NCBI RefSeq assembly: GCF_000153345.1
Contig: NZ_CH724126.1
Span: forward strand, 853,600-886,030
Source of the DNA: Neptuniibacter caesariensis
GTDB lineage: Bacteria > Pseudomonadota > Gammaproteobacteria > Pseudomonadales > Balneatricaceae
DNA length: 32,431 nucleotides
Direction: 5' to 3'
Both the position numbers and the translations under genes were made by a program. This document shows, in pieces, positions 17,590-24,992 of the stretch. The notes beneath the pieces were generated by a model that saw nothing but the letters and a program-made list of their open reading frames with translations, was not told where the DNA came from and made no database searches. Each line of letters begins with the position of its first letter. Position 1 is the stretch's first letter.

Positions 17590-18237
17590 ATGACGAATAA
17601 AGGCGACTTGACGGCTCAACGCCGTGAATATCTGGCGCAACCTCTGCGACGTGAAGATCTGAACGAGGATCCTATCGCTCAATTTGCAAAGTGGATGGAT
17701 GATGCCATCGCCGTGTCTCCTGATGATGCAACTTCGATGACACTGGCGACGGCTTCTAAAGAGGGAATGCCATCTGCGCGGATTGTGCTTCTAAAGCACT
17801 TCGATGCTGATGGGTTTGCCTGGTACACCGATTACCGTAGCCAGAAAGGGGCTGAACTGGCGGAAAATCCTCAGGCTGAGATTATGTTCTATTGGTATGG
17901 TTTGGAACGTCAGGTCCGTATTCAGGGCAATGTTGAGAAGCTCAGCCAGGCTCAAGGTGAGAAGTACTTTAACGAAAGACCGTTAGGCAGCCGTATTAGT
18001 GCAGCAGCTTCTCATCAAAGTCATCCGGTTGAGAGTCGAGAGGCATTAGAAAGCAGCGTTAAAGCGCTTCAAGAACGCTACCCTGAAGGCGATGTTCCCC
18101 ATCCTGAACAGTGGGGTGGGTATCTGCTTAAGCCTACCCGCATTGAGTTCTGGCAGGGCCGGGAAAGTCGTTTGCATGATCGTTTTCAGTTCAATCTGAC
18201 TGATGAGGGTTGGTCCATTCAGAGGTTGCAGCCATGA
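17590..18237 (+). CDS. pdxH: Pyridoxamine/pyridoxine 5'-phosphate oxidase
   Basis: PdxH uses FMN and O2 to oxidise pyridoxine or pyridoxamine 5'-phosphate to PLP, the cofactor of aminotransferases such as the DapC in this window. The 215-residue length and motifs are typical: MTLATASKEGMPSARIVLLKHFDADGFAWYTDYRSQKGAEL, then FYWYGLERQVRIQG, and the C-terminal PTRIEFWQGRESRLHDR with WSIQRLQP at the end. Its stop overlaps the next gene's start as ATGA (18234-18237), so they are translationally coupled. Confidence 0.97.
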   Translation: MTNKGDLTAQRREYLAQPLRREDLNEDPIAQFAKWMDDAIAVSPDDATSMTLATASKEGMPSARIVLLKHFDADGFAWYTDYRSQKGAELAENPQAEIMFYWYGLERQVRIQGNVEKLSQAQGEKYFNERPLGSRISAAASHQSHPVESREALESSVKALQERYPEGDVPHPEQWGGYLLKPTRIEFWQGRESRLHDRFQFNLTDEGWSIQRLQP

Positions 18238-18911
18238 GTCAGGAAAACGAAGGTACTTTAGTAACCGTAGAGCCGCAGGGTGATGTTAAAGCCTGTGTTA
18301 TATGGCTACATGGATTAGGAGCTGATGGCTTTGATTTTAAGCCAATTGTTCCTTATCTGAAACTGCCTGAAGATGCAGGTGTACGGTTTCTGTTTCCCCA
18401 TGCTGAAGTGATGCCGGTTACCGTCAATGGCGGAATGCCGATGCGGGCCTGGTATGACATTCTAGAGATGAATATTGATCGCAAGGTGGATAAAGCATCC
18501 CTGTTAAAATCCAGTGAGCGAATCGCCCGCTTGATCGAAGAGCAGATTGAGGAAGGAATTCCAGCAGAGAAAATTATCCTTGCCGGTTTCTCTCAAGGTG
18601 GTGCAGTCGCTTATCAAACCGCGCTTTGCTTTCCTAAGCGCCTTGCCGGCCTTGTGACACTCTCTACCTATATGGCAACAGAAGAAGAGATCAGCAGCGG
18701 GCGTTCTGTGGAAAATCAGGATATCCCTGTCTGGATTGCCCATGGTTCTTACGATGAAGTAGTCCCATTACAGCTGGGTGAGCAAGCTCGGGATAAGCTG
18801 GAAAGCATGAATTATTCGCCTGTTTGGACAACGTATCCAATGGGGCATGAAGTGGTTATTGAACAGATTGAGACTTTAGGTCGCTGGCTACAAGATCAGC
18901 TAGTGAGTTAA
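18234..18911 (+). CDS. Carboxylesterase/acyl-protein-thioesterase-like alpha/beta hydrolase
   Basis: The 225-residue enzyme of the phospholipase/carboxylesterase family has its triad visible: S120 in GFSQGG, D174 in HGSYDEVVP and H205 in PMGHEV. The oxyanion segment is WLHGLGADGFDF. Hydrolysis of short-chain esters or lysophospholipid-like substrates is expected from the family; the physiological substrate is unknown. The ATG at 18234 has AGAGG upstream and overlaps the pdxH stop codon; a TTG eight codons earlier is unlikely. Twelve bp separate it from the SlyD-like gene. Confidence 0.92.
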   Translation: MSQENEGTLVTVEPQGDVKACVIWLHGLGADGFDFKPIVPYLKLPEDAGVRFLFPHAEVMPVTVNGGMPMRAWYDILEMNIDRKVDKASLLKSSERIARLIEEQIEEGIPAEKIILAGFSQGGAVAYQTALCFPKRLAGLVTLSTYMATEEEISSGRSVENQDIPVWIAHGSYDEVVPLQLGEQARDKLESMNYSPVWTTYPMGHEVVIEQIETLGRWLQDQLVS

Positions 18912-18923
18912 TTGGAGTAAAAA

Positions 18924-19394
18924 ATGAAAGTATCTGAAAACAAAGTCGTACTGTTTCACTACGCGTTAGTAAACAGTGCTGGTGAAGTGCTGGATGGTTC
19001 ACGTGGTGGCAACCCGCTCCCGTACCTGCACGGTCACAAAAACATAGTGCCTGGCCTTGAGGCAGCGATGGATAGTCGTGAAGTGGGCGATAAGTTCGAA
19101 GTAGTGGTGCCACCTGAACAAGGTTACGGCCAGCGTGATGAAGCGAAGGTTCAGGTCATTGATAGTCAGGCTTTTGCCGATTTTACTGAGCTGGAAGAAG
19201 GCATGGTTTGCCAGATGGAAGATGACAATGGCGAACTTCAGCTGGTAGGTATTACTAAAATTGAAGGTGAAGATGTCACAGTGGATGCCAATCATCCGTT
19301 TGCAGGTATCGAACTGAAGTTCGATGTAGAGATTATGGAAGTGCGAGACGCGACCGCAGAAGAGCTATCTGCGGGCCATGTAGAGCTGGACTAA
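18924..19394 (+). CDS. FKBP-type peptidyl-prolyl isomerase, SlyD-like
   Basis: Cytoplasmic prolyl isomerase/chaperone of 156 residues. The FKBP half (VVLFHYALVNSAGEVLDGS, YLHGHKNIVPGLEAAM, VVPPEQGYGQRDEAKV) is interrupted by an insert-in-flap domain (VQVIDSQAFADFTELEEGMVCQMED...HPFAGIELKF), as in SlyD. The long His/Cys-rich nickel-binding tail of E. coli SlyD is absent; the chain ends in EELSAGHVELD. GGAG lies 7 nt before the ATG. It is the last gene of the pdxH-esterase set. Confidence 0.93.
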   Translation: MKVSENKVVLFHYALVNSAGEVLDGSRGGNPLPYLHGHKNIVPGLEAAMDSREVGDKFEVVVPPEQGYGQRDEAKVQVIDSQAFADFTELEEGMVCQMEDDNGELQLVGITKIEGEDVTVDANHPFAGIELKFDVEIMEVRDATAEELSAGHVELD

Positions 19395-19470
19395 AGTCAG
19401 GCTGCATTAAGCCGGCGATGTTAGGCTTTGCCGTTAACTTTCTCCGTCTCGCATTCTAAGGAGATAAAAG

Positions 19471-19662
19471 ATGCGATTATTACTAGCTTTGTTAATTCCG
19501 TGGTTACAGTTTTTTACTATCGGTCGCCCGATAGCTGGAATCATCTGCCTGATTCTACAGCTGACTTTGATCGGTTGGATCCCAGCCGCAATCTGGTCTG
19601 TTTATGCGCTGAGCCAGTACAAGACTGATCAGAAGATTCAGGATGCAATGAACAAAGACTAA
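19471..19662 (+). CDS. Pmp3/YqaE-like small membrane protein
   Basis: The 63-residue protein has two hydrophobic helices (LLLALLIPWLQFFTIG and IAGIICLILQLTLIGWIPAAIWSVYAL) separated by RP and a short polar C-terminus. The layout resembles the Pmp3/YqaE membrane peptide family, which is linked to membrane potential or stress; the similarity is from pattern only. A strong AAGGAG lies 8 nt before the ATG, and a good terminator follows. Confidence 0.8.
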   Translation: MRLLLALLIPWLQFFTIGRPIAGIICLILQLTLIGWIPAAIWSVYALSQYKTDQKIQDAMNKD

Positions 19663-19687
19663 ATGGCTACAGACATTTAAGTCCGTG

Positions 19688-19718
19688 AAAACCGTTTCGT
19701 AAGAGGCGGTTTTTTTTA
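19688..19718 (+). terminator. Rho-independent terminator
   Basis: AAAACCGTTTC and GAGGCGGTTTT form an 11-bp stem (with G-T wobbles) over a GTAA tetraloop, followed by a run of T. It follows the Pmp3-like gene; the reverse strand also reads as a weak stem. Confidence 0.88.
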
Positions 19719-19724
19719 TGCCTG

Positions 19725-19985
19725 TTACTTAACTTTTTCCTGCCACTCAAGATCCCCAATCTGAACTTTTAACCATTCAAAGCCAATTCGCTTAGCAACG
19801 GCTGCGGCACCATCCAGGCTTTTGAATTCTCGTTCTTTCTTAGATCTCTGCAGATCCAGCGTAATGACTTCATCCTGTTTTGTCACAAATTTCAGGGTCC
19901 ATCCGCGTGCCATAGAGATCGGAATTGCCTGACAGGAATCGAACACTCCAGCTTTAAAAAGCAGCTTCACTTCTTTCTCTTGCAT
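19725..19985 (-). CDS. Small hypothetical protein, 86 aa, with plasmid-like flavour
   Basis: The protein reads MQEKEVKLLFKAGVFDSCQAIPISMARGWTLKF and later KSLDGAAAVAKRIGFEWLKVQI. This resembles small proteins sometimes annotated as plasmid replication or partition accessories, but I cannot place it firmly. AAGGAAA lies 9 nt before the ATG at 19985. A perfect 12-bp inverted repeat sits about 40 bp upstream and may be its operator. It is convergent with the Pmp3-like gene. The AT-rich flank suggests a more recently acquired or less constrained patch. Confidence 0.75.
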   Translation of the reverse strand: MQEKEVKLLFKAGVFDSCQAIPISMARGWTLKFVTKQDEVITLDLQRSKKEREFKSLDGAAAVAKRIGFEWLKVQIGDLEWQEKVK

Positions 19986-20023
19986 CTTCAATTTCCTTTT
20001 ATTGAATATTCTTTTATCTATAT

Positions 20024-20054
20024 TGATAAGTCTAATATAGATTTAGACTTATCA
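20024..20054. repeat. Perfect 12-bp inverted repeat upstream of the 86-aa gene
   Basis: TGATAAGTCTAA (20024-20035) and TTAGACTTATCA (20043-20054) are perfect reverse complements around a 7-nt spacer. The repeat lies 39 bp from the leftward ATG at 19985, a position suited to an operator. CACAA/TTGTG (20053-20067) adjoins it. Confidence 0.8.
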
Positions 20055-20377
20055 CAAGTTTTTTGTGATGTTTTTTGCTCTCTAAGTAATTGAAAAATAA
20101 GGAGAAAATAAAAATATAAAATCAAATTATTGGCGCAAAAGCTGGCTATGTAACTTATTGAAAAATAAGGTTTTTTAAAGGTGTGCTTTTTATAAAACTT
20201 AATACGATTTTTGTGTTTTGTTATGTCTTATTTTTATATGGAAAATTCAAGATTGGTTTTTGATTATTGGATTCTGTATTTCGGCATATATATGAATCTG
20301 GAAAGTGCAACGGGGGAGTTGATTAGGCGGGTGGCCAGGTTATAAAAGGAGGGGATGGCAAATTTGCTAGCAAGCAT
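20055..20377. other. AT-rich gene-free stretch
   Basis: I see no convincing gene here. The stretch is strongly AT-rich compared with the flanking genes. ATTGAAAAATAAGG occurs as a 14-bp direct repeat at 20089-20102 and 20157-20170 (68 bp apart). The only other structures are the inverted repeat to the left and a terminator to the right. Confidence 0.6.
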
Positions 20378-20403
20378 AAAAAAGCCAAGGGCAGGCCTTG
20401 GCT
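20378..20403 (-). terminator. Terminator of the leftward 59-aa gene
   Basis: AGCCAAGG (20383-20390) and CCTTGGCT (20396-20403) form a perfect 8-bp stem over a 5-nt loop. Read leftward, it runs into TTTTTT (20378-20383). It lies about 24 bp after the stop at 20427. Confidence 0.92.
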
Positions 20404-20426
20404 AATTTGAGGGATGTGATGATCAA

Positions 20427-20606
20427 TTAGTTTTTGCGGATTTCTGACTCAACCCTTCTAAGCGTGTCATTAATGTTGTCGATAGCAAGTTGCATCTCTT
20501 CACCGACAGGAGAAATTTTAAAGGTGTCGAGAAACTCGATCATGAAAGGTTCGTCATTCATCTTAGTAAGATGCTTTTTGCTCCAGGCATTGGTCTGGTA
20601 AGGCAT
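20427..20606 (-). CDS. Small hypothetical protein, 59 aa
   Basis: Reading leftward from the ATG at 20606 gives MPYQTNAWSKKHLTKMNDEP, continuing through FMIEFLDTFKISPVGEEM to NDTLRRVESEIRKN. AGGAGG lies 7 nt before the ATG, one of the strongest ribosome binding sites in the window, and a clear terminator follows, so this is a real short gene. It is predicted soluble and mostly helical; the family is not recognised. It is divergent from the 41-aa membrane peptide gene, with an FNR-like site between them. Confidence 0.85.
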   Translation of the reverse strand: MPYQTNAWSKKHLTKMNDEPFMIEFLDTFKISPVGEEMQLAIDNINDTLRRVESEIRKN

Positions 20607-20764
20607 AGGTAACCTCCTGATAAGCTCAAAACATTCCAGCTCTTATGATTATCGTCGCTGAAATATCTAGAAACGTACAATGAAGTTATGGGTCAAATGT
20701 GGCTGTTTATCAAACGAGAAAATATAAACTCGAAAATAATTCATGATACAGACCGGACTATTTC

Positions 20765-20778
20765 TTGAGCTACATCAA
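20765..20778. promoter_or_regulatory. FNR/Anr-box-like site
   Basis: TTGAG-CTAC-ATCAA differs from the FNR consensus TTGAT-N4-ATCAA at one position. If it were centred at -41.5 for the rightward gene, a TAACCT hexamer (20801-20806) would fall at -10. It lies between two divergent small genes. Confidence 0.45.
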
Positions 20779-20857
20779 TAACCCCTAATGTTGAAAGGGG
20801 TAACCTAGAGCCAATAAAAAACGCACAAAACGAAACAAATTCTGTGAGGGTGTCGTA

Positions 20858-20983
20858 ATGGTTGATGTATATAGTATGGAAGTTCTGGTTCCTAGTCTGG
20901 CAATGATCGCAGGTATGACTGCCGCTATGGTTTGGGGCTTTTTCAAAATTCGTGGTCTGATGAACGAAGACCAAAAAAAGTAA
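20858..20983 (+). CDS. 41-aa single-span membrane peptide
   Basis: The encoded peptide starts MVDVYSMEVLVPSLAMIAGM and continues through a hydrophobic span (about 8-31, ending TAAMVWGFFKI) to a charged tail RGLMNEDQKK. GAGGG lies 7 nt before the ATG and a symmetrical terminator follows 60 bp after the stop, both supporting a real gene. I do not recognise it; it is not an obvious CydX, CcoQ or CcoS homologue. The FNR-like box upstream hints at oxygen-linked expression. Confidence 0.8.
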   Translation: MVDVYSMEVLVPSLAMIAGMTAAMVWGFFKIRGLMNEDQKK

Positions 20984-21044
20984 GTGATTAAAAGCTGTGG
21001 GGGTTGTTTGTCACCTTCCTCCGATTGTCAGCAGATCATCTTGT

Positions 21045-21074
21045 AAAAAAAGATCACTAAAGGTGGTCTTTTTT
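21045..21074 (+). terminator. Rho-independent terminator (possibly bidirectional)
   Basis: AAAAAAGATCAC and GTGGTCTTTTTT pair over TAAAG in a 12-bp stem with one wobble, ending in T6. It follows the 41-aa peptide gene; the A run on the left allows leftward use too. Confidence 0.88.
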
Positions 21075-21231
21075 ATTGCCTGGCCTTTGCTTTTTTTCAG
21101 TAGCACCGACCTTATTAGCCGAAATGCCTATTACACCTTTGGCTAAATCCTATTTCTTGTCTGGTTGATTTGTGTACACTCGTTTTAGAGGAACAGAAGT
21201 TTCCCAGTATAAGAATAAAAGGAGAAGGATC

Positions 21232-21426
21232 GTGAACGAGTGCAGAGAGAGTGGCTTTTATAAAGTTCGTTATGGACGCCGATGGATTGCCGCATTTTGG
21301 TGTGGGGAATTCTGGGGGTTACCTAATGAACTCAAGCCTGGTGAAGAAGGCTGGGAGTCAGAATTGGACGCTGAACCCGATGAAATTGGCGAGTTTATCC
21401 CGATGCCGCTAGCGATGAATGCATAA
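21232..21426 (+). CDS. Small hypothetical protein, 64 aa
   Basis: Starting at GTG 21232, the protein runs from MNECRESGFYKVRYGRRWIA through FWCGEFWGLPNELKPGEEGW to FIPMPLAMNA. AAGGAG lies about 7-8 nt upstream, which favours this GTG over an in-frame GTG at 21172 that has no ribosome binding site. The N-terminus is basic and aromatic, the C-terminus acidic; the family is not recognised. It is convergent with rlmG. Confidence 0.75.
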   Translation: MNECRESGFYKVRYGRRWIAAFWCGEFWGLPNELKPGEEGWESELDAEPDEIGEFIPMPLAMNA

Positions 21427-21497
21427 TTCAGCGTGATAGAAGATACCGGGCCGATCTCGCCAATCGGCTCTGGTGAACTTCGAGAGTATTACCGTAA

Positions 21498-22634
21498 CTA
21501 CTGTTTAGCAGCCTTTAGAATGACAAACTTCTTATTGCTGGCTACGGTTGAGCAGTTGCCAAATAGTTTCTTTAGTCTTTGATGGTAGCCAAGATGTCGG
21601 TTGCCAATGACCCATATCTCTCCCCCTTTCTTTAATACGCTTTTTGCTTCGCGAAACATCTGTAGAGCAATAAAATCGCCCACAACATTTTGCTGGTGGA
21701 AAGGAGGGTTATTCAGAATCAGATCCGCACTGTTTTTTTCGATCCCTTTTAAACAATCCGTCGCTAGGAAACTTCCTGTTCGGGTGTTTGCAAAGGCAGC
21801 ATTGAAATTTTCAGAAGCAGAGGCCACTGCCATGAAAGATTCATCGACAAATGTTAGCTCAGCAGATGGATTCCTCTCAGCTGCCATCAGCCCGACAACC
21901 CCATTACCACATCCGAGATCAATAATGCGTTGATACTTGTCTTCATCAGGAAGGTGTTGAAGGAAAAAGCGTGTCCCTATATCCAGACTGTCTCGAGAAA
22001 AAACACCGGCGTGATTAATGATTTCATGGCAAGTATTTTCAAGGGTATATCCAGAAGGATAGGGGGAAACGATTTCTTTGCCATCATTCGTGCAAACCGG
22101 AAAAATCAGCCGCGCTTTCTTCTTAGCCAGCGAAGTTTTGGTTGGACCAATAATTTTTTCAAAAAGTTTAAGGGTGGAGGTATGAATCGCTTTAACCATG
22201 CCGCCTGCTATCACCCGGGTATTATCACTTAGCAGTGGCCGAATACTGATAAGCTGGTCTTCAAGCATAGCCAGGCTTTTCGGAACCTTTAGTAAAATGA
22301 GATCAAACTTTCCCACGGGATAATCAAGGCTATTACGGATCTCGGCATTCTCTTCCGGAAGGTCGTTATTTAGCAGATTCGCTTTGATGCCTGTATGAGC
22401 TAACCACGAATCACTTACAACCACAGGGGAGTAGTGATTCAATGCAACGCTCAGCGCTCCGAACTGATCATTGATAATGAGAACCTTGCTTTCTTTATTT
22501 TGCAGCAGGTTCTCTTCATTAATCTGATTGAGTATAAATTCATCCGCAGCATCCCAGGCCCTAAGTGTCTCTTTAGCTCTTTTCGGATAGCGAGATAGTT
22601 GGAATTGTCCAAAAGGTGAATCAAGAATTTCCAT
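21498..22634 (-). CDS. rlmG: 23S rRNA (guanine-N2)-methyltransferase RlmG
   Basis: RlmG methylates N2 of a 23S rRNA guanine (G1835 in E. coli) with SAM. The 378-residue, two-domain MTS-fold protein has an inactive-like N-terminal half (LILLKVPKSLAMLEDQL, LKLFEKIIGPTKTSLAKKKARLI) and a catalytic C-terminal half with SAM motif IIDLGCGNGVVGLMA and the NPPFHQQ signature, closely matching E. coli RlmG (FFMQHLPE, VFVDESPMAV, KKIFGNC). RsmC is the main alternative, but the length and these segments favour RlmG. It is monocistronic, leftward. Confidence 0.95.
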   Translation of the reverse strand: MEILDSPFGQFQLSRYPKRAKETLRAWDAADEFILNQINEENLLQNKESKVLIINDQFGALSVALNHYSPVVVSDSWLAHTGIKANLLNNDLPEENAEIRNSLDYPVGKFDLILLKVPKSLAMLEDQLISIRPLLSDNTRVIAGGMVKAIHTSTLKLFEKIIGPTKTSLAKKKARLIFPVCTNDGKEIVSPYPSGYTLENTCHEIINHAGVFSRDSLDIGTRFFLQHLPDEDKYQRIIDLGCGNGVVGLMAAERNPSAELTFVDESFMAVASASENFNAAFANTRTGSFLATDCLKGIEKNSADLILNNPPFHQQNVVGDFIALQMFREAKSVLKKGGEIWVIGNRHLGYHQRLKKLFGNCSTVASNKKFVILKAAKQ

Positions 22635-22691
22635 GGGAGCCTGCGGTCAAAAAATAATGCTGCATCTTACCACAGGTTGGCGAGGGGCTAT

Positions 22692-22729
22692 CCCCTGATA
22701 TGCCAGGGATCAACTGACATTATCAGGGG
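22692..22729 (-). repeat. Perfect 9-bp inverted repeat after yceI
   Basis: CCCCTGATA (22692-22700) and TATCAGGGG (22721-22729) pair around a 20-nt loop, just past the stop of the leftward yceI-type gene. No T run follows, so it is a possible rho-dependent or mRNA-stabilising hairpin between yceI and rlmG. Confidence 0.55.
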
Positions 22730-22742
22730 GAGATTAATGTGT

Positions 22743-23315
22743 TTACTTGGTAAATGTCAGGTTGAAACTGACAGGTACGGCAAAAGATATTGACGGTAGA
22801 TTGGCAACTTCACGCAACGCTGTTACCCCAGCGTCGAGTGCAAAATCCGCCGCATTGATTGAGATAGGTTTTGCGGTACTGACTAGCAATTTATTATCGG
22901 CTAGTTTAATGACATTCAGATCAGCAGTGATCTCTTTCTTCATTCCGTGAAGGTTTAACTCTCCTGTGACTTTCTGAGTGCTGATAGTTCCAACGGCGAG
23001 AGCATCCAGATTTTTTGCATTTACCATTGTTGTAAAACTTGCTTGGGCAAATTTACCTGTCTCAAAAAGCATGTTTTGCATACGTTGATCGCGAATCTCA
23101 ATACCTGTATTTACGGTTGTCAGGTCCAGGGTCAGTGTGGCTTTACCAGATTCATCAATACTTCCACTGAATCGATTAAAACTATGGTTTTCCAGAACCT
23201 GGGATTTTTTGATTGATGAGAAACTAAAATCAGAATTTTTCTGGTCCAGCATCCAGTCAGCTGAAACGAAGCTGCTGAACATTGATAGGGTGGCGATGGC
23301 TACAAAATTCCGCAT
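22743..23315 (-). CDS. YceI-family periplasmic protein
   Basis: Secreted lipocalin-like protein of about 190 aa. A cleavable signal peptide (MRNFVAIATLSMFSSFVSA, then DWMLDQ) precedes the YceI domain with SDFSFSSIKKSQVLENHSFNRFSG, EIRDQRMQNMLFET and TGELNLHGMKKEI. Family members bind isoprenoid-type lipids in the periplasm; the ligand here is unknown. I start it at the ATG at 23315 (AAGGAT upstream), because earlier in-frame starts would mask the signal peptide. Confidence 0.92.
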   Translation of the reverse strand: MRNFVAIATLSMFSSFVSADWMLDQKNSDFSFSSIKKSQVLENHSFNRFSGSIDESGKATLTLDLTTVNTGIEIRDQRMQNMLFETGKFAQASFTTMVNAKNLDALAVGTISTQKVTGELNLHGMKKEITADLNVIKLADNKLLVSTAKPISINAADFALDAGVTALREVANLPSISFAVPVSFNLTFTK

Positions 23316-23484
23316 GATCAATATCCTTATTTTTTTATGAAGAAGCCTGAATTGTAGAGCGTGGTTAACATTTGTCCATAGTTCGTCCAAACGCTTGTTA
23401 GAATATCAGGCTATATATTTATTTTTTATGAAATTTTCGATTTGGATTTGTTTTTGGAATAACTCTCATATATAAAGTTAATGT

Positions 23485-23499
23485 ATATACAATGTATAT
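23485..23499. promoter_or_regulatory. Palindrome ATATACAATGTATAT
   Basis: Perfect 15-bp odd-centred palindrome in the yceI/RHH intergenic region. Its core ATACAATGTATA is identical over 12 bp to the site upstream of the RND operon at 13220-13231. The role is unknown. Confidence 0.4.
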
Positions 23500-23574
23500 T
23501 CTAAGGATGTGCATTGGAGTGGCGTGTAGTTTGCTGTATTCTTGCGGTATGAAGTTGTCTTTAATGGCTAGGTT

Positions 23575-23757
23575 ATGACTGCGAAAAAGAAATCGAAAGC
23601 AAAGAAGAAAAACAGTCAGCTCGTTATTCGAATCAATGATGAGGAACGAGATGAGTTTGTTGCTTTGTGTGAAGAGTTGGATACAAGCGCTGCTCGTGAA
23701 GTACGTCGTTTTATACGAGGTTTTCTAAAAGAGCATGAATCAACGGAAGAAGAATAG
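23575..23757 (+). CDS. Ribbon-helix-helix-like small DNA-binding protein
   Basis: The 60-residue protein has a lysine-rich N-terminal arm (MTAKKKSKAKKKN) followed by a strand (SQLVIRI), helix (DEERDEFVALCEEL), turn and helix (SAAREVRRFIRGFLKEH), the size and order of an Arc/MetJ-type ribbon-helix-helix fold. DNA binding is inferred. The ribosome binding site is weak (AGG). It is followed after 45 bp by a Lys-rich peptide gene and then a terminator, so the two probably share a transcript. Confidence 0.78.
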   Translation: MTAKKKSKAKKKNSQLVIRINDEERDEFVALCEELDTSAAREVRRFIRGFLKEHESTEEE

Positions 23758-23802
23758 TTGCGTTGTTTAGCTCAAAACTAACCATCGAAGGGGTTTATCC
23801 AA

Positions 23803-23919
23803 ATGGCTAAAGTTAAGGCAAAGGCAGTTAAAAAAGCGATCAAAGCTCGTCGGGCTAAAATCGAAAAGCATGAAGGCAAACTGAAAAAGCTTAAAAAGTT
23901 ACTTAAGAAAGCTAAGTAA
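23803..23919 (+). CDS. 38-aa polylysine-rich peptide
   Basis: The peptide begins MAKVKAKAVKKAIKARRAKI and ends in LKKLLKKAK. It has 16 Lys and 2 Arg among 38 residues and a single predicted amphipathic helix. AAGGGG lies about 8 nt before the ATG and a strong terminator follows the stop, so expression is plausible. The composition resembles histone-H1-like or ribosome-associated basic tails; nucleic-acid or membrane interaction is inferred. No family is recognised. Confidence 0.8.
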   Translation: MAKVKAKAVKKAIKARRAKIEKHEGKLKKLKKLLKKAK

Positions 23920-23943
23920 CGTTTAGGTATTGCGTCTTGCAGA

Positions 23944-23971
23944 AAAGAGCGGCTATTAAGCCGCTCTTTTT
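23944..23971 (+). terminator. Rho-independent terminator
   Basis: AGAGCGGCT and AGCCGCTCT form a perfect 9-bp stem over ATTA, flanked by A and T runs. It ends the RHH/Lys-rich pair. Confidence 0.95.
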
Positions 23972-24074
23972 GTTTTTAACGATCAGTTCTTTGTAAATTC
24001 TTCTGATTTGGATTCCAGTTGTAAAAAAAGGGTATTAAGATGATTCATCCCCAACTTTACTGAAGGAGGTTGTG

Positions 24075-24992
24075 ATGTTTGGGTTTGAAATTACTGCCGG
24101 TGTTGTTGTTGTACTGGCTCTGATCGTTATCTTTTCCGGGGTTAAAATGGTACCCCAGGGGTATAACTGGACAGTTGAACGTTTCGGACGTTTTACCAAG
24201 ACGCTTCGTCCAGGTTTGAATCTGATTATTCCTTTCATCGACCGTGTCGGTGAAAAGCAGAACATGATGGAGCAGGTACTGGATGTACCGCCGCAGGAAG
24301 TAATCAGTGCTGATAACGCGCAGGTGACCACCGATGCAGTATGTTTCTATCAGGTTCTTGATGCAGCTAAGGCAAGTTACGAAGTTAACGATCTCTATCG
24401 TGCGATGCAGAATCTGGTGATGACGAATATTCGAGCAGTATTAGGCTCAATGGAGCTGGATGAAATGCTGTCTAATCGTGACTCCATCAATAGTGAACTT
24501 CTTAGTAAAGTTGATGAAGCGACTGACCCTTGGGGGGTTAAAGTAACCCGAGTTGAAATTCGCGATATTTCGCCGCCAACGGATCTGGTTGATGCGATGG
24601 CAAACCAGATGAAGGCCGAGCGAGAGAAACGTGCGGCAATCTTAACGGCCGAAGGTGAAAGGGAAGCGGCGATCAAAGTGGCTGAAGGTGAAAAGCAGGC
24701 TGCAATTCTCACCGCTGAAGGTGAAAAAGAAGCGGCTTTCCGAGAAGCAGAAGCCCGTGAGCGACTGGCGATGGCAGAAGCGAGAGCAACTAAGGTTGTT
24801 TCTGAGGCGATTGCGCAAGGTAACCCGCAGGCGCTGAACTATTTTGTCGCGCAGAAATATACCGAAGCGTTACAGAATATTGGTGCCGGCGAAAATGCTA
24901 AGGTGGTCATGATGCCGCTTGAAGCAAGCAGTGTGATAGGGTCTGTAGCAGGTATCAGCGAGTTACTGAAAGATACAAAAATAGGTTCGTAA
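24075..24992 (+). CDS. qmcA: SPFH/band-7 membrane protease-associated protein (QmcA-like)
   Basis: Stomatin-like inner-membrane scaffold protein of 305 aa. One N-terminal membrane helix ([17 protein letters not shown]) is followed by the SPFH core ([32 protein letters not shown]) and an Ala/Glu-rich coiled coil with repeats of AAIL-TAEGE (about 175-240). QmcA/HflK-type proteins associate with FtsH. AAGGAGGT sits just before the ATG at 24075; a GTG one codon earlier is less likely. It is coupled to the NfeD gene by TAATG. Confidence 0.93.
   Translation: MFGFEITAGVVVVLALIVIFSGVKMVPQGYNWTVERFGRFTKTLRPGLNLIIPFIDRVGEKQNMMEQVLDVPPQEVISADNAQVTTDAVCFYQVLDAAKASYEVNDLYRAMQNLVMTNIRAVLGSMELDEMLSNRDSINSELLSKVDEATDPWGVKVTRVEIRDISPPTDLVDAMANQMKAEREKRAAILTAEGEREAAIKVAEGEKQAAILTAEGEKEAAFREAEARERLAMAEARATKVVSEAIAQGNPQALNYFVAQKYTEALQNIGAGENAKVVMMPLEASSVIGSVAGISELLKDTKIGS

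Noticed and set aside
20291-20344. Rightward 17-codon ORF in the AT-rich gap
   Set aside because: No ribosome binding site, no terminator and no recognisable features.
20741-20974. Leftward 77-codon open frame
   Set aside because: It opposes the 41-aa peptide gene, which has a ribosome binding site and terminator; composition looks non-coding.
21172-21231. N-terminal extension of the 64-aa protein from GTG 21172
   Set aside because: No ribosome binding site there, while GTG 21232 has AAGGAG.
21450-21468. GCCGAT/ATCGGC hairpin between the 64-aa gene and rlmG
   Set aside because: The 6-bp stem has no T run on either strand; too weak to call a terminator.
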